Assembly (NCBI RefSeq): GCF_002150785.1
Contig: NZ_MTAZ01000038.1
Span: 1-62,767, forward strand
Reading direction: 5' to 3'
DNA length: 62,767 nt
Origin: Arenibacter amylolyticus
Lineage (GTDB): Bacteria > Bacteroidota > Bacteroidia > Flavobacteriales > Flavobacteriaceae
A program made the translations under genes and the position numbers. Of the stretch, positions 56,788 through 62,767 are shown in pieces. Position 1 is the stretch's first letter; each line of letters starts with the position of its first letter. The notes below the pieces were generated by a model. The model worked only from the letters and a program-made list of their open reading frames with translations. It did no database searches and was not told where the DNA came from.

Positions 56788-59205
56788 ATGAAAATAATAC
56801 TAACGGTAGTTTTAATGACTACTTCTTTTCTTGTTCTAAGTCAAGATCAATTTGGAGTAATATCTGGCACTGTTATGGATGAACTCGGCAGGCCATTACC
56901 TTATGCGAATGTTTTAATAAAAGAGGAAAGAGCCGGGGTTCTTACTGACGATATTGGCGCCTATACCATCAGTAACTTACCCTATGGAGAACACCAAATA
57001 GAGGTTTCCTTTATAGGCTACGCTAAGGTTACCAAAATCGTCAAGATTAACAACAGCGGTAAGGATGTTACGGTCAATTTCAACCTACGGCAATCTGTAG
57101 AGGAATTAAAAGAGGTTACGGTAAGTGGCCTAAGCAAAGAGACCGAAATCGAAACTCGAGGCTTTGCAGTAAATGCAATAAACACTAAGGAGGCAGGGTT
57201 GCGGAACATCCAAACAAATGAAATATTAAATACGACCGTAGGAGTTAAAATTCGGCAAAATGGAGGGTTAGGTTCCGAGGTAAAATATAGTTTAAATGGG
57301 TTGACAGGGAATTCTGTACGAATATTTATCGATGGCATTCCTATCTCTACTTATGGTAATTCTTTTAATCTAAATAGCATTCCGCCCTCGATGATCAAGA
57401 ACATTGAGGTTTATAAAGGAGTGGTCCCTGGCCATTTAGCAGACGATGCCTTAGGAGGCGCAATTAATATTAGACTCATAGATAATGCAAAATCGAATGT
57501 CAATGGATCGGTTTCCTATGGATCCTTTAACACCTTTCAAACCGGTATTAATGGTTTATACCGATTCGATAAATCCGGGTTTACCGTAAAGGCATCTTTA
57601 TTCCATAATTATTCAGATAATGATTATAAAATATCAGGAAGAAGCATTGTAGTTACCGGCTTAGGAGGCGTACAGACACCAATAACAGCAAGGAGATTCA
57701 ACGATGCTTACAGGTCTACTGGAGGAATGGCTCAAATTGGCTATACCGATGTAAAATGGGCAGATCGATTTTTTATTGGGATTACTGGTTCTAATGATTA
57801 TAAAGAAGTTCAACATGGCGCATTCGTTACGATAACCCCATACAAGGATAGGTTTCTAGAATCGGACGCGCTGTTAGCAAGCTTAAACTATAAAAAGAAA
57901 GACCTTTTTATAAAAGGGATGGATGTGAATGTCAACGGATTGATTGGCAAAAGAAACCGTTCCGTCAACGATACTGTTTCTTGGGCCTATAATTGGAACG
58001 GGGACCGGGCAATTGACTTTAGAGGAAATGAATACCAATATACCTGGCGTTCACAACAAGAAGGAGGCCCTACCCTGGCTAAAATCAAAAGAAAAGTTGC
58101 TTCCATTAGAACGGGGGTCTCCTACGATTTTAACGCCAATCATAGGGTGTTATTAAACCATGTATATAGCGGAGTTGAAAGGGAAGATAGTGATGCTTCA
58201 AAGTCTGTGCTAGAAAATACATTTCAAGGAACAAGAGACCTGTATAAAAACATATTTTCATTTACCTATGAATTAACGGCTTTTCGGAATAAGTTAAAAG
58301 CCAGTTTATTTGGAAAACACTATGAACAAAAAACAACTAGCATAGACCCTATTATAACTACAGATAGCAAGGGAAACAAGCAAGTAGTAGATGAAGCGGT
58401 AAGCAGTAAGAAAAATCATGATGGGTATGGCTTGGCGGCTTCTTACATCATACGTCCCAAGATCACCTTATTAACGTCGGCAGAAAAAGCAATACGCCTA
58501 CCGAACGAAACGGAAATCTTTGGCGATGATGGTGATAACGTAGTAGCAAACTCCAGCATAAACCCAGAAAGAAGTAGCAATTACAACTTTGGTTTTAGAC
58601 TAGGAACTTTCAATATTAAAAAACATGATTTTACCGTTTCTTCAAATGTTTTTACCCGAAACATCAAAGACAGAATTGGACTGCCCATTGAAACTTCCTT
58701 AAACATTGACGATGATTTAATCGTATATGTAAACCAAGGCAGTGGCACTTCCAAGGGAATAGACGCACAATTAAATTATTCGTACAACAACAACTTTAGC
58801 CTCAATTTTAATGTATCACGGTTCGATTTAAAAATCGTGAATAAAGGTATCGAAGTAGATGTTCCGAATACCCCATTTTTCACCATGAACGGAGGTTTAC
58901 GGTATTCCTTTAAAGATTTATTTCAAAAGAAATCTCACCTAAATCTCTTTTACAATATCTATTTCACAGATGATTTTTCATACTTAACATCACAGGGAAC
59001 AAATACTGTTGGCAACGATTTTTTTGAAGTTCCTCAACAATTGGCGCAAGATATTGGACTTAGTTACACCTTTCCTAATAACAATTTGGTGGTGAGCTTT
59101 GATATAAAAAATGTGTTTGATGAATCCGTATATGATAATCTTTCTGTTCAAAAACCAGGAAGGGCTTTTTACTTAAAACTTAATTACGCAATAAATAAAT
59201 TCTAA
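56788..59205 (+). CDS. TonB-dependent siderophore-type receptor
   Basis: 805 residues: signal peptide (cleavage after VLSQ at 19), a carboxypeptidase-regulatory-like domain (about 25-110; GVISGTVMDELGRPLPYANVLIKEERAGVLTDDIGAYTISNLPYGEHQIEVSF), a plug (about 125-240; TTVGVKIRQNGGLGSEVKYSLNGLTGNSVRIFIDGIP) and a barrel ending in KLNYAINKF. It should import a ferric chelate with TonB energy. The divergent PchR-like regulator and the following lipoprotein suggest a xenosiderophore system of XusA type. No heme-specific motif seen. Confidence 0.9.
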   Translation: MKIILTVVLMTTSFLVLSQDQFGVISGTVMDELGRPLPYANVLIKEERAGVLTDDIGAYTISNLPYGEHQIEVSFIGYAKVTKIVKINNSGKDVTVNFNLRQSVEELKEVTVSGLSKETEIETRGFAVNAINTKEAGLRNIQTNEILNTTVGVKIRQNGGLGSEVKYSLNGLTGNSVRIFIDGIPISTYGNSFNLNSIPPSMIKNIEVYKGVVPGHLADDALGGAINIRLIDNAKSNVNGSVSYGSFNTFQTGINGLYRFDKSGFTVKASLFHNYSDNDYKISGRSIVVTGLGGVQTPITARRFNDAYRSTGGMAQIGYTDVKWADRFFIGITGSNDYKEVQHGAFVTITPYKDRFLESDALLASLNYKKKDLFIKGMDVNVNGLIGKRNRSVNDTVSWAYNWNGDRAIDFRGNEYQYTWRSQQEGGPTLAKIKRKVASIRTGVSYDFNANHRVLLNHVYSGVEREDSDASKSVLENTFQGTRDLYKNIFSFTYELTAFRNKLKASLFGKHYEQKTTSIDPIITTDSKGNKQVVDEAVSSKKNHDGYGLAASYIIRPKITLLTSAEKAIRLPNETEIFGDDGDNVVANSSINPERSSNYNFGFRLGTFNIKKHDFTVSSNVFTRNIKDRIGLPIETSLNIDDDLIVYVNQGSGTSKGIDAQLNYSYNNNFSLNFNVSRFDLKIVNKGIEVDVPNTPFFTMNGGLRYSFKDLFQKKSHLNLFYNIYFTDDFSYLTSQGTNTVGNDFFEVPQQLAQDIGLSYTFPNNNLVVSFDIKNVFDESVYDNLSVQKPGRAFYLKLNYAINKF

Positions 59206-59230
59206 TCTTTTAAACTAAATAATACTAAAA

Positions 59231-60580
59231 ATGAAACGAACATTCCTAAACCTAAAAACCTTTGCCGCAGTATTGTTCACAGCTAGTCTAATGACCTCCT
59301 GTAGCAGTGATGACACCGATATTGTTCCGGATCCGGATACTGGAGAACCGGATACAGAAGAAGCAAGATGGATCACCATTGCAGCTGCCAAAATGGGAGA
59401 TAATCCAGGAGACGGTAACGGAGGTACTTTAATTTATGCTGTACGTAGTGATGAGGCTAAAGACCCAACAATTTCTATAGCACCATTTCAGAATGGTTTT
59501 ATAGTTCCATCTAATAGAACAGCAAGATTACAGTCGTCTGAAGATGGAAACACTATTTTTAATATAAGTTACGCAGGCGATACTGGTGGCAACTATACAA
59601 AGTATACCGTAGAAGGCGGACAAACTTTTACTCCAACAGGATCTGAGGTAAGTATTGCGCCCTATGTAGGTACTGCTCCAAGATGGATAAAATTGTTTGA
59701 TGGTGACCAAACGGGAGCCGCTGTTTATGTAAACACAGAAAACCAATTTGATGAAAATGATAATTATACCCGTACCGAAGCTACCATTGGCATAGTAACT
59801 TTAGACTTAGTGAATTCTTCTATTAAAGAGTTCCAAGAACACAGTGTTGCATTAAGCCCTGAGGAAGAAGCTAACGGATACTATATATCTAGAATAGATA
59901 TGCCCACTTTAAATGCTGCTGGAGACAAATTATATATTGGTGCACGTTTAAGTAAGGTAGATCCTGCAACCGCTGAAAGTGATAGTGACTATGAAATTTT
60001 AGGCTCTAAAACTATCGTATTGGATTACCCATCCTTATTAAATCCAACTGTAATAACTTCTACGGTAGGCCACGGAAATACAAACGGATATAGAAGTATA
60101 AATGCTTTCCTGTATGAAGGAAGTGTTTATCAAGCCAACCAAAATGACCCTGAAGGATCCCACATTTTAAAGATTGATGCTGATAATGAATATGATGATT
60201 CTTACGTGTTCAATCTAGATGACGCTTTAGGAGTAGAGGGAGCATATATTTTAGCTTGGAGACCTGCAGCAAATGGCAAAGCGGTATTAGCGTATAGGCA
60301 TAATGGATCGGAGCAAGGTGTAGCAGGGGCTCAAGGATTTTTTGCATTAGTGGATCTAAACGCAAAAACAGCGATAAAGATTGAAGACATTCCTTATGAC
60401 CCAGATTTTTATTTATTTCAGTACCAGGGATTTGTAGTAGACGGAACCGAAATATACCTTACCCAAGGACCGGTAGGCCAAAACGGGAATATATATGTTG
60501 TAGAAACTGAAACTGGTGAAGTAACAAAAGGTGCCCAATTAGTGAACGTCAACGGAAGTCACTTTATCGGGGCATTTTAG
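59231..60580 (+). CDS. DUF4374-type lipoprotein, XusB-like
   Basis: 449 residues with a lipoprotein signal (Cys at about 25, SLMTSC) followed by an acidic linker (DDTDIVPDPDTGEPDTEE). The mature part consists of repeated propeller-like units (TLIYAVRSDEA, RWIKLFDGDQTGAAVYV, GIVTLDLVNSSIKEF, LNAAGDKLYIGARL, NGYRSINAFLYEGSVYQANQ). This resembles DUF4374 proteins; in Bacteroides thetaiotaomicron the XusB surface lipoprotein binding foreign siderophores is of this kind. It is 25 bp after the receptor, so the two should form a transport pair. Confidence 0.65.
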   Translation: MKRTFLNLKTFAAVLFTASLMTSCSSDDTDIVPDPDTGEPDTEEARWITIAAAKMGDNPGDGNGGTLIYAVRSDEAKDPTISIAPFQNGFIVPSNRTARLQSSEDGNTIFNISYAGDTGGNYTKYTVEGGQTFTPTGSEVSIAPYVGTAPRWIKLFDGDQTGAAVYVNTENQFDENDNYTRTEATIGIVTLDLVNSSIKEFQEHSVALSPEEEANGYYISRIDMPTLNAAGDKLYIGARLSKVDPATAESDSDYEILGSKTIVLDYPSLLNPTVITSTVGHGNTNGYRSINAFLYEGSVYQANQNDPEGSHILKIDADNEYDDSYVFNLDDALGVEGAYILAWRPAANGKAVLAYRHNGSEQGVAGAQGFFALVDLNAKTAIKIEDIPYDPDFYLFQYQGFVVDGTEIYLTQGPVGQNGNIYVVETETGEVTKGAQLVNVNGSHFIGAF

Positions 60581-60609
60581 TCTAATTAAATATCTAAAAA
60601 ATATAATTC

Positions 60610-60678
60610 TTCTATAGAGGGGACCTATCATTATCAATCTAACTATAGATTTATCAACATGCAGGTTCCACTATAGAA
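60610..60678. promoter_or_regulatory. Long inverted repeat between the XusB-like and ankyrin genes
   Basis: TTCTATAG (60610-60617) pairs with CTATAGAA (60671-60678), and GGGACC (60620-60625) with GGTTCC (60664-60669; one G-T pair), giving a 14-bp stem with a 38-base loop. No T-run follows. It may stabilise or attenuate the transcript so that receptor and lipoprotein are made in excess. Confidence 0.5.
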
Positions 60679-60692
60679 GTTAAATTGTCAAA

Positions 60693-62198
60693 ATGAATAC
60701 ACGAACAATACAATCCATCTTAATTGGTGTTTTTGTCTTACTAGCAACTTCGACTACCAAAGCACAAAGAAATTCGGAACAATCCAAAAACCCTTTCTTA
60801 AATCGGGATTATTGGGAAACAAAACCAAGTATTTCTGAAATTGAATCAACCATAAAAAAAGGTCACTCCATTACGGAAGCAAATAGTGGAGGATTCGATG
60901 CTACTACTTTTGCCATTTTTGCAAATAATCCAGTAAGCACCATAGCGTATCTAGTCGCAAATGGCAACGATGTAAATAAACGTACACACGATTCAAGAAC
61001 CTATGTTTTTTGGGCAGCATCTAGTGGCAATTTGGATATTATTAAATTTTTAATCAATAAAGGTGCAAGACTAGATGTAGTAGATTCCCATGGCTATGGT
61101 CCAATTTCATTCACTGCAGCGACAGGGCAACAAAATACTGATATCTATGACTACTTTATAGCTAATGGTGCAGATTTAAAGAACGAAAAAGACCATCAAG
61201 GTAAGAATGTGCTACTAGTTGCCATTGGAAGAGCTAAAGATTTTAAAATAGTTGATTACCTTATTAAAAAAGGTTTATCTATCAATAGTGTAGATAATTT
61301 TGGGAATGGAATTTTCCATTATGCTGCTCAAGGTGGCAACATTAACATTCTTAAACAACTTAAAGAGCGGGGAGTTTCAATTGATAAAAACAATAGTACT
61401 GATGAAAATGCTATCTTCTTTGCCAGCAAAGGTCGCGAAGCGTCAATCAATCTTTTCAAGTATTTAGAAAGTTTAGGGATTAATGCCAACGTAACTACCA
61501 CAAAAGGAGAAAACCCACTTCATAATTTAGCCAAGACTACAGCAGATTTAAATGTTTATAAATATTTCGTAGCAAAGGGGGTAAACCCGAACGCAATTGA
61601 CGAGGAAGGAAAAACACCGCTTTTAAATGCAGCGGAGCGAAACAAGCTTGAAGCTGTCCGGTATTTTGCTGAAAAATCAACCGATATTGATCATAAAGAT
61701 ACAAAAGGACAAACGGCCTTGGCAATTGCCATCCAAAACAACAGTGCTGATGTGGTGGATTACCTCATTTCTAAAGGAGCAGATATCCATACACTAAGTA
61801 AAGACGGGAATAATGTAGCACATTACCTCTTTAATAGCCGTGGAAAACCCCGTGATTTTGACGCTAAATTAAGTGCACTAGTCAAGAAAGGCTTTGATTT
61901 TAAAACAGTTCAAGGCGACGGTAGTACCATTTGGCATTTGGCGGTGGCTAAAAACAATCTTGACCTCATAAAAAAAATAAGTGTTTTTGATGCCGACATT
62001 AACACCAAGGATAATAGTGGAAATACTCCCTTGCACTATGCTGCCATGAAAACTGAAGATGCATCTATCTTGAAGTTTTTACTGGCTAAGGGCGCTGATA
62101 GTAATTCTACCACAGAATTTGGTGAAACCGCTTATGATCTTGCCAGTGAAAACGAACTTTTGGTCAAAAACAAAATAAAAATCGATTTTTTAAACTAG
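60693..62198 (+). CDS. Exported ankyrin-repeat protein
   Basis: 501 residues with a signal peptide (cleavage near TTKAQ at about 25). The rest is made of about 11 ankyrin repeats, visible as 'GNTPLHYAAMKTEDASILKF', 'DSHGYGPISFTAATGQQNTD', 'NFGNGIFHYAAQGGNINILK' and 'GKTPLLNAAERNKLEAVRYF'. Ankyrin proteins in the periplasm act as protein-binding scaffolds; a related AnkB is linked to catalase in Pseudomonas. Its place between a siderophore lipoprotein and DUF2271 is notable. The stop is 6 bp before the next gene. Confidence 0.88.
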   Translation: MNTRTIQSILIGVFVLLATSTTKAQRNSEQSKNPFLNRDYWETKPSISEIESTIKKGHSITEANSGGFDATTFAIFANNPVSTIAYLVANGNDVNKRTHDSRTYVFWAASSGNLDIIKFLINKGARLDVVDSHGYGPISFTAATGQQNTDIYDYFIANGADLKNEKDHQGKNVLLVAIGRAKDFKIVDYLIKKGLSINSVDNFGNGIFHYAAQGGNINILKQLKERGVSIDKNNSTDENAIFFASKGREASINLFKYLESLGINANVTTTKGENPLHNLAKTTADLNVYKYFVAKGVNPNAIDEEGKTPLLNAAERNKLEAVRYFAEKSTDIDHKDTKGQTALAIAIQNNSADVVDYLISKGADIHTLSKDGNNVAHYLFNSRGKPRDFDAKLSALVKKGFDFKTVQGDGSTIWHLAVAKNNLDLIKKISVFDADINTKDNSGNTPLHYAAMKTEDASILKFLLAKGADSNSTTEFGETAYDLASENELLVKNKIKIDFLN

Positions 62199-62204
62199 GG
62201 TAAA

Positions 62205-62702
62205 ATGTATAGAAATAGTTTTAGAACAATAAGTATGTTGTTAATAGCATTCATATTTATAATTATGTCCTCTTTTGATAAAGAATCAGAGTTAATTTAT
62301 AAATGCATGATTCAAATGACCAATTATACTGGTGAAAAGGCTTATGTAGCTGTATCACTAATAAATCCACAAGGAAATTATGAAAAAACCATGTATATAC
62401 AGGGGGATGATAAAGAATGGTTTCCAGACTTAAAAAATTGGTGGGGATTTACCAGCAGGAACGATGAGAATTTAGATGCTATATCTGGGGCTACTATTGG
62501 GAATGGGGAGCGAAACATTATTTCCTTAAGTTTTAAGCCCTCACAAATTGATACCGGTTATAAAGTGCGCTTTGAGTCCGCCGTAGAAAATCAAGAATAC
62601 TATTTGGTAGATGCTGAAGTCGATTTAAATACCGCTACGTTAAGGAACAAGGTAGAGGGAAAGGGCTATATACGATATATAAGAATGGTGCCTAACAGAT
62701 AA
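62205..62702 (+). CDS. DUF2271 exported protein
   Basis: 165 residues with an N-terminal membrane or signal helix (TISMLLIAFIFIIMSS). The domain (MIQMTNYTGEKAYVAVSLINPQGNY, KEWFPDLKNWW, LDAISGATIGNGER, YKVRFESAVENQEYYLVDAEVDL) is typical of DUF2271, often encoded next to PepSY proteins and flavin transferases in iron reduction loci. The 'DAISGATIG' segment resembles flavinylation target motifs (DxxSGAT), so covalent FMN attachment is possible. Confidence 0.75.
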   Translation: MYRNSFRTISMLLIAFIFIIMSSFDKESELIYKCMIQMTNYTGEKAYVAVSLINPQGNYEKTMYIQGDDKEWFPDLKNWWGFTSRNDENLDAISGATIGNGERNIISLSFKPSQIDTGYKVRFESAVENQEYYLVDAEVDLNTATLRNKVEGKGYIRYIRMVPNR

Positions 62703-62707
62703 TTATT

Positions 62708-62749
62708 ATGAACATTTCGGTTTGGGACACTATCCCGCAATTTGTGTAA
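62708..62749 (+). pseudogene. Interrupted start of a PepSY-type gene
   Basis: ATG at 62708 follows DUF2271 by 5 bp and reads MNISVW, like the beginning of PepSY membrane proteins ('LSIWRYSHL'), but then leads to a stop after 13 codons. From about 62726 the sequence looks like the end of an insertion sequence. The window ends 18 bp later. Confidence 0.35.
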
Positions 62750-62767
62750 GTAGAAAATAGAGGGTGC
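62726..62767. mobile_element. Possible insertion sequence end (IS256-like), cut by the window edge
   Basis: The last 42 bases, with ATTTGTGTAAGTAGAAAA, resemble the ends of IS256-family elements in Bacteroidota, and they break the frame of the upstream gene. With no transposase in the window this remains a hypothesis. Confidence 0.3.

Overview
The window looks like a chromosome segment of a marine member of the Flavobacteriaceae (Bacteroidota). Three signs support this: promoters of the Bacteroidota type (TTTG, about 19-20 bp, TAnnTTTG) in front of many genes; families nearly restricted to the phylum (GSCFA, DUF4230, DUF5522, Porin_10-like barrels, TonB receptors with carboxypeptidase-like N-termini); and housekeeping proteins of flavobacterial type (lysS, alaS, hemL, lipB, der, era, rnhB). 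No database search was possible, so all family names rest on motifs and recognised sequence patterns.

Region 1 (1-41.5 kb) is mostly core chromosome. It starts in a GC-rich structured repeat, then a porin, rnhB, an envelope lipoprotein, an OmpA protein, a small YqaE/Pmp3 membrane gene (9114-9269) next to lipB, and lysS. Directly after the lysS terminator is a decayed planctomycete-style module: the 3' stump of a DUF1501 gene, a secreted TIM-barrel protein and a membrane cytochrome c with leucine-rich repeats. Next come a zinc metalloprotease, two tandem tiny membrane paralogues (16.9-17.4 kb), a four-gene minus-strand operon ending in hemL, an aromatic amino acid hydroxylase with a long C-terminal extension, a CE15-like esterase, GSCFA-DUF4230, alaS, a five-gene M23-MerR-LemA-TPM-TPM operon, a large TonB receptor, der, era and an NhaC-type antiporter.

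Region 2 (41.6-56 kb) is accessory. It begins at an initiator tRNA gene whose leader and first 17 bases are duplicated upstream around a 46-bp insert. Two DUF1186/SEC-C paralogues, identical over their first 80 residues despite synonymous differences, bracket a stretch rich in gene remnants (dapB, TonB receptor, SDR, aldo/keto reductase, YceI, rteC, and an unknown gene with an in-frame stop). Intact within it is a redox cassette: AraC regulator, QorB-like quinone reductase, SDR, YceI, DoxX, LigB-type dioxygenase, a second DoxX and a TetR regulator. I infer a quinone/catechol or electrophile stress island, analogous to the Bacillus mhq genes.

Region 3 (55.7-62.8 kb) looks like a xenosiderophore-type iron uptake locus: a divergent AraC/PchR-like regulator, a TonB receptor, a DUF4374/XusB-like lipoprotein, an exported ankyrin-repeat protein and a DUF2271 protein. 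The divergent control region carries an 11-bp direct repeat at 21-bp spacing and a 16-bp perfect palindrome made of two back-to-back -7 boxes. At the right edge a gene starts like a PepSY (XusC-like) protein but is lost after about six codons, possibly to an insertion sequence.
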